Shown: positions 20,101 to 28,279 of the stretch, piece after piece
Position numbering within the stretch: the first letter of the stretch is position 1
Layout: each line of letters opens with the position of its first letter
Assembly: GCF_900141635.1 (NCBI RefSeq)
Contig: NZ_FSRH01000007.1
Location: forward strand, 124,001 to 188,000
Source of the DNA: Peptoclostridium litorale DSM 5388
Lineage (GTDB): Bacteria > Bacillota > Clostridia > Peptostreptococcales > Peptostreptococcaceae
Direction of reading: 5' to 3'
Length of the DNA stretch: 64,000 nt
Translations under genes and position numbers: made by a program
Notes under the pieces: model-generated
The model's input: the letters and a program-made list of their open reading frames with translations, nothing else
Told to the model about the DNA's origin: nothing
Database searches by the model: none

Positions 20101-21861
20101 TTAAATTTCTATAAAATAAACATTGGACTTTTCAAGCAGGCTGTCAACGCCATCGTATACATATAGTACGAACGTGTCTTTTTTGACAGGCTTGGTCTTC
20201 ATGTCCCCAAACAGGGCTTTAATGTCATAAGAAAACGCCTCTATTCTTATCTTCCTGAGAATCCCCTTTGAATCAAGTCCGCTGTACATTCCCATATATT
20301 TTGACACGTTTTCAGGACTGCTGACAAATTCATAGCACCTGCCCTTGAAGCAGGCTATATCATAACCCCCAAGAGCCTTTGGTGCCGCAGATGCCTTCGC
20401 GCTTGCCATGTAGTCATGTCTTAGCAGTTCCCTGAAAAGCTCCATATTATTTCCTATCCGGAATTCATAAAACCCTGAAAACATTTCATAAAGAGCGTTT
20501 CTAGAATGGCCCACTTCGAAATATCCCCTGTCGCTCCAGTATCGTGAAAAATCCTCAAAGAATCTGAACGGGCTTTCAGAGTAGAAGTTTTCAATAACAT
20601 ACGTGCACGATTTTGAAAAACCGCGGGAATTCCAGTAAAGCTCCAGTATCTCCTCTATCTCCTTTAGCCTTAAAATCTCTCCAAATCCTATATATTTATT
20701 GCTGAGGATTTCGTAGGGAGGCTTCGAAGAGAACTCATACCCATGCTTTGAAATCTGGTTTTCCCTTATGGGCGACCCCTTCAAAAGCTTTAAGAATCCA
20801 AGCTGCACATGGTCCGCCCCTATCGAGAATACGTCGTCAAAAGATCTTGCAAAGCTTTCATACCCTTCATAAGGCAGCCCCGCTATGAGATCAACGTGCT
20901 GGTGCACCTTCTGGCATTTGGCTATGGTGCCCACAACATGCCTTATCCTGCCAAAATCCTGACTCCTGCATATCTCCGCAAGAGTGTTGGGATTTGTGGA
21001 CTGGATCCCTATCTCTATCTGGAAAAGCCCCCTCCTCGAATCTGAAAGCGCCCTTATGAGCTCATCATCCATTATGTGGGCGGCCACCTCGAAATGGAAA
21101 TTGGTATATCCGTTGTCATTTTCCTTTAAAAAAGCTATCATTTCGAGAGTTCTGTCCCTGTTTGCATTGAACGTCCTGTCAACAAACTTTACCTGTTTAA
21201 CATTTGCGTCTACAAATTCCTTCAGCTCTTTTTTGACCCTTTCAAGAGGAAAGTTCCTCACTCCCCTTATTGTGGAAGACATGCAGTACTGGCAGTTGAA
21301 AGGACATCCCCTTGAGCTTTCGTAGTATATTATCTTGTCCTTGTACTCACCCTCATCCATGTCCTCATATGGGCTCCTTACACTGCCCATGTCATTTATG
21401 AGCTCTCTTGGCGCATTCTTTACGACATCTTCTCTTTTTCTGAATGTTAGCCCGTCTATAGACTCATAGTCGCCCCTGCCTTTCATGCACATTATGAGCT
21501 CGCGCAACGACTCCTCTCCCTCGCCGGAAAGCACTAAGTCTATAAAAGAATTTTCCAGCATTATTTTTTCGGGGTCGAATGAAACCTCCGGCCCCCCGAA
21601 CAGTATGTGGACTTCAGGCATTACCTTTTTAATGTTTCCGGCTATTTCAAGCATGTAGTCTATGTTCCATATATAGCATGAAAAGCATATGATGTCCGGC
21701 TTTTTAAGGTATATATTCTTTAATACTATATTCTTGTCAGTGTTTATGGAATTTTCAAGAATATCTACATCGGCGATGTCATAACACGCTTTTTCCAGAT
21801 ATCTCACCGCTAAATTCGTGTGTACAAATTTTGAATTGATTGCTACTAGAAGTACATTCAT
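20101..21861 (-). CDS. B12-binding radical SAM protein (DUF4080 type)
   Basis: A 586-residue protein with an N-terminal cobalamin-binding Rossmann-like domain (about 1-140, ILFGGPEVSF), a radical SAM barrel with the cluster motif CPFNCQYC near residue 190, and a C-terminal extension of the DUF4080 kind. Such enzymes are predicted methyltransferases or other radical catalysts; the substrate is unknown. No AdoCbl axial DxHxxG motif is evident, as is common in class B radical SAM enzymes. The start follows GGAGGAAAATTT. It lies next to a TPR gene. Confidence 0.9.
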   Translation of the reverse strand: MNVLLVAINSKFVHTNLAVRYLEKACYDIADVDILENSINTDKNIVLKNIYLKKPDIICFSCYIWNIDYMLEIAGNIKKVMPEVHILFGGPEVSFDPEKIMLENSFIDLVLSGEGEESLRELIMCMKGRGDYESIDGLTFRKREDVVKNAPRELINDMGSVRSPYEDMDEGEYKDKIIYYESSRGCPFNCQYCMSSTIRGVRNFPLERVKKELKEFVDANVKQVKFVDRTFNANRDRTLEMIAFLKENDNGYTNFHFEVAAHIMDDELIRALSDSRRGLFQIEIGIQSTNPNTLAEICRSQDFGRIRHVVGTIAKCQKVHQHVDLIAGLPYEGYESFARSFDDVFSIGADHVQLGFLKLLKGSPIRENQISKHGYEFSSKPPYEILSNKYIGFGEILRLKEIEEILELYWNSRGFSKSCTYVIENFYSESPFRFFEDFSRYWSDRGYFEVGHSRNALYEMFSGFYEFRIGNNMELFRELLRHDYMASAKASAAPKALGGYDIACFKGRCYEFVSSPENVSKYMGMYSGLDSKGILRKIRIEAFSYDIKALFGDMKTKPVKKDTFVLYVYDGVDSLLEKSNVYFIEI

Positions 21862-22004
21862 AAATTTTCCTCCAGAACTATTTCTAATCTATAATATATT
21901 AGCACAAAATTTTTTTTATATCCATTTCAAAACAAATTAAGTGCATAATTTCAACATCCGCACAGACAATTTCAAAACATTTCAAATTACGTTTACAATA
22001 AAAC

Positions 22005-22033
22005 TTGAATTTTTACATTTATTAGCATACAAT
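22005..22033 (+). promoter_or_regulatory. Promoter of the zinc-dependent PLC-like gene
   Basis: TTGAAT (22005-22010) and TACAAT (22028-22033) with a 17-base spacer, about 45 bases before the TTG start. Confidence 0.7.
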
Positions 22034-22078
22034 AATAGATAGGGCAACATACTATATCAGCGAAAAGAGGTTGATAAA

Positions 22079-22681
22079 TTGTTAGCGCAAACGCATAAGA
22101 TCATAGGATCGCATCTCCATGATAATATAGAGAAGAAAACCGGAATAAAATTAAACAGGAATCTTTTGATATATGGAAGCATAAAGCCTGACATATGGCC
22201 TACGCTTGCCGTAAAGAAGCATTACAAGGACAAGAGCTTTGGTTTTGTAATTGACGAGATAGAAAGCCTTATGGCTCTGGGCCTTCACGACAATCCAATT
22301 TCAATAAACAGGTTTTCTGTAAAACTGGGGATAATAACGCATTTTCTTTCGGACTTTTTCTGTCTTCCTCACCACGACAGAGACTACTTCCACGACAAGC
22401 TCAAGGAGCATTTGACATACGAAAAGCGCCTACACGACAGTTTCAAAGCCTTTTCGGGACTGAAAAACGTAAACATGCCGTACATGGACGGAATAAGCAG
22501 GCAGAACATAATAAAATTCATAGAAGAGCTTCACCTTGAGTATAAGGACAACCCTGCAGGATACATAAACGATGTGCGCGGCTCCATAAATGTATCTTCA
22601 GCTATAGGGATACTCGTTTCAGAACACTCCGTAGTTACAAGCAAAAGCCTTCAAAAGGCAGCCGGATATTCCGGATATTAA
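22079..22681 (+). CDS. Zinc-dependent phospholipase C family protein
   Basis: A 200-residue protein of the zinc-dependent phospholipase C / S1-P1-like fold. Candidate metal ligands are visible: THKIIG near the N-terminus, GSIKPDIWP, the ITHFLSDFFCLPHHDRD segment and later His/Asp residues. Clostridial members of this short class lack a signal peptide and their substrate is not known. Translation starts at TTG (22079), eight bases after AAGAGG. It is monocistronic, with its own promoter and terminator. Confidence 0.82.
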   Translation: MLAQTHKIIGSHLHDNIEKKTGIKLNRNLLIYGSIKPDIWPTLAVKKHYKDKSFGFVIDEIESLMALGLHDNPISINRFSVKLGIITHFLSDFFCLPHHDRDYFHDKLKEHLTYEKRLHDSFKAFSGLKNVNMPYMDGISRQNIIKFIEELHLEYKDNPAGYINDVRGSINVSSAIGILVSEHSVVTSKSLQKAAGYSGY

Positions 22682-22703
22682 ATTTAAATTGGACACATAG
22701 AAA

Positions 22704-22727
22704 GGATGCGATTTCGCATCCTTTTTC
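22704..22727 (+). terminator. Terminator after the PLC-like gene
   Basis: Perfect GGATGCGA/TCGCATCC stem (22704-22721) followed by TTTTTC on the plus strand. Confidence 0.88.
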
Positions 22728-22769
22728 TTTTACACCTTTACAGACAATACTCCTTTTTTTATTTTTGCA

Positions 22770-23183
22770 TCACACGCTTTCCGCATCTTCTTCGGCAGAA
22801 ACCACAGCCTCTTCACCAACCTGTAAAACACTGCACGTGCCTCTGAAGAAAGCCCCTTTTTCCACCGAAAGAGTCTTGTACGCCATACTCCCTTCAACCC
22901 TCGACTTAAAATCCAGTATTATACCTTCAGACACGTTTATGTCTCCGTATACCTCCCCCTTCACATGCACGTTCGGCGCATCTATATTGCCCCTCACCAA
23001 AGATCCTTCCTCTATTATGACCTCACCCGTGGTAATCACGTTTCCAATTACAGTCCCGGCTATTTTAATGTCGCAATCCCCCTGGACATCCCCTTTTATG
23101 CTGCAGCCCCTAGATATTATCGTTATTTCGTCCTTTTTTATAATCTTTTTGTATCCCTTTTTTATATCCATATCCTTTATCAT
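22770..23183 (-). CDS. Bactofilin (polymer-forming cytoskeletal protein)
   Basis: A 137-residue bactofilin. The central part (about 25-120) is a chain of beta-helix rungs such as GCSIKGDVQGDCDIKIAGTVIGNV, with short charged tails on both sides and no membrane segment. Bactofilins self-assemble into filaments and often guide cell-wall enzymes. The start MIKDMDIKKG at 23183 has a GGGGGAATAAT site. It is divergent from a membrane coiled-coil gene 95 bases away, and a glucosaminidase gene lies just beyond that, so a role in local wall remodelling is a reasonable inference. Confidence 0.92.
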   Translation of the reverse strand: MIKDMDIKKGYKKIIKKDEITIISRGCSIKGDVQGDCDIKIAGTVIGNVITTGEVIIEEGSLVRGNIDAPNVHVKGEVYGDINVSEGIILDFKSRVEGSMAYKTLSVEKGAFFRGTCSVLQVGEEAVVSAEEDAESV

Positions 23184-23278
23184 ATTATTCCCCCGATTCA
23201 TTCATTTTTTATTTTAAGTTTTAATACCCTTTTATATTGGTATTATTAACTTTAAAAGAAAATTTTGAGGTGATAGAA

Positions 23279-23659
23279 TTGAAATCATTAAAACGCCTTT
23301 TGCAAAAACCCTTCTTCAAAGAGAACATAACCCTCCACTTCTACAGCACGAGGGGACAGCTGAAGACTCTCCGGCTCAACCAGATAGTATCCTTTTCACT
23401 CATCTTTGTACTCCTTTGCGCAGCCATAAACATGGGCAGCTTCTACTTCCATATGAAAAGGGAGTATTCAAATATGAAATTCGAATACACAATTGCAGTG
23501 GACAGGTGCAGTGACCTCGAAAATGAAAACGCCCTTCTCAAAAATGACCTGGATGTTCTTGCGAAGCAGCTCCAGAGCGCAGAGGAAGACATGGACGAGA
23601 TGATAATATACAGGAACAATCTCGAAAAGAGTTCCTTTATAAAAAGCATATTAAAATAG
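23279..23659 (+). CDS. Single-pass membrane coiled-coil protein, 126 aa, possibly like the N-terminus of M23 peptidases
   Basis: Starts at TTG (23279) after GAGGTGAT. A basic cytoplasmic stretch (1-33, including ITLHFYSTRGQLKTLRL) is followed by one membrane helix (about 34-54) and a coiled coil (57-115) with heptads such as LENENALLKNDLDVLAKQLQ. The short N-terminal block and layout resemble the anchor region of clostridial M23 metallopeptidases that often sit beside bactofilins, but there is no peptidase domain. It could be a truncated relative or a membrane adaptor. It is divergent from the bactofilin and convergent with the glucosaminidase. Confidence 0.75.
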   Translation: MKSLKRLLQKPFFKENITLHFYSTRGQLKTLRLNQIVSFSLIFVLLCAAINMGSFYFHMKREYSNMKFEYTIAVDRCSDLENENALLKNDLDVLAKQLQSAEEDMDEMIIYRNNLEKSSFIKSILK

Positions 23660-23681
23660 GATGCGTAGCATCCTATTTTAA
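23651..23681. terminator. Bidirectional terminator containing both stop codons
   Basis: Perfect palindrome (TTAAAATAGGATGC, three-base loop, complement). The TAG stops of the two convergent genes are part of the stem itself (23657-23659 and 23673-23675). The TTTTA ends face both ways. Confidence 0.85.
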
Positions 23682-24386
23682 CGCCTTTTGTTCATTCAGT
23701 TTCATTGCTTTGGCAATTATTTCAGGCCATTCCTGATCCGATGCATATCGGCTGCCTATTTTCCTCAAAGTTCGGTGTCCCTGGCCAAAATACCTGCTGT
23801 TTATCATCTTTGCAAAATACATTATGCACTCCTCTTTCGAGCTGTAAGTCATAGCACTCTCATAGGGGCTTGAATCATATGCCCCAAGCCCGAAGAGATT
23901 GTTTTTGCTTCTTGCAAGCCTTGACATTCCATTTCCCGACTCATGCTGTGCAAGCGAAACTATGAAAAGAGCGTTTACCCCGTATATGTGCTCCGCTGCA
24001 AGCACGTATTCTCCTATACCTTCAAGAGGGGTACCCTTCACCATTTTTTCCAGCTGGCTTTTTGAATAACCGCATTTTTGGTCTAACTTCATGTCAATAT
24101 AGTTTTTCCTGTAATATCCTCCCCTTGAAGTATCCTCCCCTTCATAAGGACCTGAATAGGCCATTTTTGAGATTTCTTTCAAATCTTCCTTCACAACAGA
24201 TGCCTTCTCATTCAAGCTTGATGCGTTTTCTATAAGCTCATGGACTTTTTTGTCAGCCTGCTCAAACTCAGAGCCTGTATCCTCAATGTTCACAGCCTGT
24301 ATTAAATCCCTTCCCAAATTCACTGTTAAAAAAGATGATATTATACACACAGCGGCTATTAAAAAATACGAAGTCAACCTGATCAA
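23673..24386 (-). CDS. Membrane-anchored glucosaminidase-domain murein hydrolase
   Basis: A 237-residue protein with an N-terminal membrane segment (about 6-24), a helical linker (40-75) and a C-terminal glucosaminidase (LytG/FlgJ-like, GH73) domain. The catalytic Glu is expected at 149 in LAQHESGNG, followed by the ARSKNNLFGLGAYD block typical of the family. It would cut the peptidoglycan glycan chain outside the membrane. A TTG start at 24386 is chosen because AAGGAGG is eight bases upstream; the longer frame's GTG overlaps that site. Its stop lies in the terminator shared with the coiled-coil gene. Confidence 0.88.
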   Translation of the reverse strand: MIRLTSYFLIAAVCIISSFLTVNLGRDLIQAVNIEDTGSEFEQADKKVHELIENASSLNEKASVVKEDLKEISKMAYSGPYEGEDTSRGGYYRKNYIDMKLDQKCGYSKSQLEKMVKGTPLEGIGEYVLAAEHIYGVNALFIVSLAQHESGNGMSRLARSKNNLFGLGAYDSSPYESAMTYSSKEECIMYFAKMINSRYFGQGHRTLRKIGSRYASDQEWPEIIAKAMKLNEQKALK

Positions 24387-24463
24387 TGGTACCACCTCCT
24401 TCTATAATATGCTTTGTAAAATGTTATTTTACTTTTTTATATACCCACAGAGCATGCGTATTA

Positions 24464-24523
24464 CTTAAAAAATAAAAAGAGCGCCTGAAAACCAGTAAAT
24501 CAAACTGGTTCTTCAAAACGCCC
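24464..24523 (-). terminator. Terminator of the methyltransferase operon
   Basis: Long imperfect hairpin (GGGCGTTTTGAAGAACCAGT arm 24504-24523, other arm from 24479) followed on the minus strand by TTTTTATTTTTT. Confidence 0.85.
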
Positions 24524-24581
24524 TTGCCTTAGTTAAAAATGGTCAGTATTTATGATTTTTCAAGACATATGTGTATTTGGA

Positions 24582-25631
24582 TTACCTGCCAAATATCCTC
24601 GCCGCGTCCATAACCGCCTTTATGTTTTCAGGCGGAGTTCCTATTGGAATCTGGCATCCAGTGCTGAGTATGAAGCCCTTAGGACTGTCCCCGCCTTTTT
24701 CTATGCATGCCCTGGCCTCTTTATAGATATCCTCTATGCTTCCAAGTTTTACGGTGTCCACAGGCTTTATGTTTCCCATTATCACAACCCTGTCACCGAC
24801 AGCATTCTTGGCTTCCTCAAGGTCCTCTATGTTGTCTATGCTCAGAACCGAAATTCCACAATCGACCATGGACTCCCATATCCCCTTGCTCTTTCCGCAT
24901 ATGTGGAGTCCTCCTCCGCTTCCCCTCCACTTTGCTATCCTGTCCATGCATTTTTTCATGTAAGGCTTTACAAATTCTTCAAACTGCGGAACGCTTATCA
25001 TGCTCTGCGATGAAACCGGGTCTGAAAATCCGACTCCAAATCCCATGCTGCAAGCCTCGTCTATGAATCTCAAATTGCTCTCGGTTATTATTTCCAAAAG
25101 GTAGTGAAGCTCTTTGGGGCTCTTTCTAAGGTCTTTCAGCAGATTTTCTGTACCCCTTACAGCGGCCGCGACGCTGAAGGGTCCCGCTATGTCAGTTGAA
25201 ACCTCAACCTCATGTCCTATCTCCTTGTCTATCATCTCAAGCGCGCGCAGTATTATAGGAAGCCTTCCGTCTTTTCTCGGGTCTGCAGGCTTTATCTTCC
25301 CAAGGTCGTCGTAGCTTTTGAGAACAGGTTTTTTAACGTAGGATATGCTTTTTTCAGGATATACAAGCTCAGTGCCCATGGCCTCCGCAACTCCCCTAAG
25401 CCCCGTTCCTATTCCAGCCCCGTCGGGTCTGAACATCTTGAATACCTCTACTTCAACCTTTGTCATAAGCTCCGAGGAATGGTTGTGCTGTGCGGGATAT
25501 ATTCCAAATATGGGCGCACACGTCTCACCCATTATGGGACAGCACGGAATTCTGTCTACTTCCTCGCCCTTTGCAAAAGCATCCATTCTCTCCCTTGGTG
25601 TCATCTCATCCGGCTTTATAAAATATTCCAC
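24582..25631 (-). CDS. UroD-family methyltransferase (MtaA/MtbA-like), copy A
   Basis: A 349-residue protein of the uroporphyrinogen decarboxylase superfamily. The zinc-type site of methylcobamide methyltransferases is visible: LHICGKS (His and Cys) and a second Cys in STGCQIPIGTPPENI. This favours methyl transfer over decarboxylation. It starts at GTG (25631) with AGGAGGG upstream. It is the last gene of a four-gene operon with two related genes and a corrinoid activator. The methyl donor and acceptor are unknown; O-demethylation or methylamine/betaine metabolism are possible by family. Confidence 0.88.
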   Translation of the reverse strand: MEYFIKPDEMTPRERMDAFAKGEEVDRIPCCPIMGETCAPIFGIYPAQHNHSSELMTKVEVEVFKMFRPDGAGIGTGLRGVAEAMGTELVYPEKSISYVKKPVLKSYDDLGKIKPADPRKDGRLPIILRALEMIDKEIGHEVEVSTDIAGPFSVAAAVRGTENLLKDLRKSPKELHYLLEIITESNLRFIDEACSMGFGVGFSDPVSSQSMISVPQFEEFVKPYMKKCMDRIAKWRGSGGGLHICGKSKGIWESMVDCGISVLSIDNIEDLEEAKNAVGDRVVIMGNIKPVDTVKLGSIEDIYKEARACIEKGGDSPKGFILSTGCQIPIGTPPENIKAVMDAARIFGR

Positions 25632-25649
25632 GGTAGTCCCTCCTAGTGA

Positions 25650-26510
25650 TTATTCGATTCCAAGCACAAACATCATGGGGTTTTCATATATCCTATTGCC
25701 AGTCTTTATGCATCTGTGACCTATGAAAACGGCCTCGTCCTCTTTGTATATGTCGCAAATGGCCATCCCATAGCTCTTTTCCTTTTCGTACTCAACTTTT
25801 TCAATATTGGCGGTCCCTCTCGACTCAAGCGCAGTGGAAGTCTTTCCGCAGATGTGCACAACCACTCCCCTGATTTCCCTTTTTATCCTTCCAAGCACAT
25901 TGCCTATCACAGGCTCGCATATGCTCCTGTAAAGCTTTGGCCCTACTATATTTATGTCGCCGCTGGGGTCTGCAAAAGATATTATCTTGGCGCCTCTTTT
26001 TACGCCTTCTTTTATATATTCGAATATGTTGCTGCTCATAGTCTCTATGAAATAGCTGCAGGCGTTTTCGTCCTTCCTGAGAGCCTTGTAAAACGCGGCA
26101 GAGTCCATAATCTGCATGGCTATCGTGATTGGCCCCTCAACATTAAGTGCCACAGTCTCTCCCATTCCTGAAAGCTTTTCCACTGCATCAAGAACAGTGC
26201 CTATCCTACCCTCAGAAAAGTCATGCTTTCCTATTTTGTATATGCCATTTGCATCGTCTATAAAATATCCTCTTGACCTTGGGCCTATATTCTCATCGCC
26301 AAGGTTTATGTCTGCGCCAAGGCTGTCTGCCTCGACAGTCACGCAAAATGGTACGCTTGCAAAGCAGTCACCTCTGCTCTCCTTTACGAGAAGCGAATAG
26401 CTCACCATCTGATCGAGGTCAGTGTGAATTTTAGGAAACGATATTCCCTTTTCAGTAAATTTTTTGCTGTCTATAACTTCAAACTTGTCGGCCTTGCATT
26501 CAAAACTCAT
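25650..26510 (-). CDS. Shortened UroD-family methyltransferase-like protein, copy B
   Basis: A 286-residue relative of copy C, about 60 residues shorter. It begins near the conserved SVPFCVTVEADSLGADINLG block and lacks the usual N-terminal RERLLKAL...DRPP region. It keeps VVVHICGKT, while the second cysteine is in an unusual GHRCIKTGNR setting. The start has AAGGGAGG upstream and the frame is intact, so it is not a decaying pseudogene. It may be a divergent methyltransferase or an accessory subunit. It lies between the activator gene (30 bases) and copy A (18 bases). Confidence 0.8.
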   Translation of the reverse strand: MSFECKADKFEVIDSKKFTEKGISFPKIHTDLDQMVSYSLLVKESRGDCFASVPFCVTVEADSLGADINLGDENIGPRSRGYFIDDANGIYKIGKHDFSEGRIGTVLDAVEKLSGMGETVALNVEGPITIAMQIMDSAAFYKALRKDENACSYFIETMSSNIFEYIKEGVKRGAKIISFADPSGDINIVGPKLYRSICEPVIGNVLGRIKREIRGVVVHICGKTSTALESRGTANIEKVEYEKEKSYGMAICDIYKEDEAVFIGHRCIKTGNRIYENPMMFVLGIE

Positions 26511-26539
26511 AGCATCCTCCCTTACAGCTTCAATATGGT

Positions 26540-28279
26540 TTAGAACCTGAGCTCTTTTATGAAATAGTCTTGAAACTCCGCCCTTGTCGAAAGCTCAAGC
26601 ACAGAAATGTTTTGGGCCTCGCGCTTCATGTCCTCCAAAAGGCTCCTGTTTATAAGAGAAAGCCTGGCACCCTCTATGGATGAGTTTCCAACAAAGTTTA
26701 TGTCTCCCTTGAAACCCTTTGGTATAAGCCCTACGGTCTTTATATTTTCAGGGTCTAAGTGGTATCCGAAAGCTCCTGCTATGACGGCTTCCTCAACCTC
26801 TTCTATCCCTATTCCAAGCTCCTTGAGAAGCATTGTGACTCCTGTTGCTATCGCCCCCTTGGCAAGCTGTATCTGCCTTATGTCCCCTTGCGATATGAAC
26901 ACCTCGTCAGTTATTTTGAACTTCTTGCCGTCAAGCCTTGAGACGAATTTTTCATCCATCCCCTTGGAGTTGAACTTGCCGCTTTTCATGACTATTTCCT
27001 TTTCCAAAAGCTGGGCCACAATGTCTATAAGACCGCTACCGCATATCCCAACAGCCCCTTTGCCTCCTATTACGCCTATTTCAAACTCTCCGTTTTCTCC
27101 TATTTTGAAAGACTCTATTGCCCCGTCCTCGGCCCTCATTCCGCATGATATGTTCATTCCCTCAAGTGCAGGCCCTGCGGCCGTTGACGTTCCCGCCATA
27201 TTGCCACCGCTTATCGCGACTATCTCGCCGTTTGTGCCTATGTCTATGAATATGCAGGTGTTTTCCTTCTTGTTAAAGCCCGTGGCTATTATTCCCGAAA
27301 CTATGTCGGCTCCCACATATCCAGACGCACTCGGAAGCACCGTTACAATTCCCGACTCGTTTATATCCATCCCGCAGTCGGCAGGGGAAATATCAATGGC
27401 ATGCAGAAACACCGGCCTGTATGGGGCCCTCGCTATCGAGACAGGGTCCACCCCCAAAAGAAGGTGGAGCATAGTGGTGTTTCCAGCTATTACGACGTTG
27501 TACACGTTTTCAAGTCCGCATATCCCGTCCACAAGTTTTGCTATCATGCTGTTAAGCTCTTTTACTATGCACTCTTCAAGCTGGGGCGCTCCGTTTTCAT
27601 TGTTCATTATATATGTTATCCTCGAGAGCACGTCTCCGCCGTACTCAGTCTGTGGATTAAGCCCAGAAACCTTTCTGATAACCTCACCCGTTTCAAGGTT
27701 TACAAGGTAGGCTGAAAGCCCTGTAGTCCCTATGTCTATGGAAACCCCCATTATGCCCTGCTTTTCACTGTGGGCATCTATTATTTCGTTGTCGCAAAGT
27801 ACGGCATGGAAGTTGCTCAGCTTGTCTCTCTCTATGCCTCCCATTTTCCTGAGAATTCCAGGCCTTGACGCCCCAAGCCCGAACACATTAAACTGCGGAG
27901 AAGAAGACAGCTGCTCCCCGCACTCTATCTCAAGCCCTCTTATCCTCGCGTCCACAGGAACTTCTATTGAATACCCCCTGTTTATGGTCTTCATTTCAGA
28001 TCCAGCGGGCTTTATGTTGAAAAGCTCCACCTCGACATCGCCCTTCACCCTCGCCTGGCATGAAAGCCTCACATTTTCCTGCCCCTCTATAATCTTCTTT
28101 TCGGCCTCATTTGGAGGGTACATGTCGCCTCTTGCAATCACCCTGCATTTTCCGCATGTCCCTATTCCATTGCAGGGAGTCTCTATTTTAAGCCCTGCAC
28201 GCCTTATGCACTCAGAAAGCTTCTCTCCGTCTTTCGCATCTATTTCAATTCCATATCCCTTAAATGTTATCTTTGACAT
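26540..28279 (-). CDS. Corrinoid protein reductive activator (RACE/RamA-like, DUF4445)
   Basis: A 579-residue protein that uses ATP to re-reduce inactive Co(II) corrinoid to Co(I). The N-terminus is a plant-type [2Fe-2S] ferredoxin domain with Cys36, Cys42, Cys45 and Cys74. It is followed by a linker and a long ASKHA-type ATP-binding part with SIDIGTTGLSAYLV, FIDIGTNGEIV, AAGPALEGMNI and GSGLIDIVAQLL. It overlaps the upstream methyltransferase gene by 20 bases, so they are coupled. The start MSKITFKGYG is chosen for family fit; an in-frame ATG at 28303 is possible. Confidence 0.93.
   Translation of the reverse strand: MSKITFKGYGIEIDAKDGEKLSECIRRAGLKIETPCNGIGTCGKCRVIARGDMYPPNEAEKKIIEGQENVRLSCQARVKGDVEVELFNIKPAGSEMKTINRGYSIEVPVDARIRGLEIECGEQLSSSPQFNVFGLGASRPGILRKMGGIERDKLSNFHAVLCDNEIIDAHSEKQGIMGVSIDIGTTGLSAYLVNLETGEVIRKVSGLNPQTEYGGDVLSRITYIMNNENGAPQLEECIVKELNSMIAKLVDGICGLENVYNVVIAGNTTMLHLLLGVDPVSIARAPYRPVFLHAIDISPADCGMDINESGIVTVLPSASGYVGADIVSGIIATGFNKKENTCIFIDIGTNGEIVAISGGNMAGTSTAAGPALEGMNISCGMRAEDGAIESFKIGENGEFEIGVIGGKGAVGICGSGLIDIVAQLLEKEIVMKSGKFNSKGMDEKFVSRLDGKKFKITDEVFISQGDIRQIQLAKGAIATGVTMLLKELGIGIEEVEEAVIAGAFGYHLDPENIKTVGLIPKGFKGDINFVGNSSIEGARLSLINRSLLEDMKREAQNISVLELSTRAEFQDYFIKELRF

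Noticed and set aside
26607-27710. A 367-codon plus-strand open frame
   Set aside because: Antisense to the corrinoid activator gene, rich in Ser/Pro/Ile as expected for the complement of a Gly/Glu/Asp-rich coding sequence, and without a start signal.
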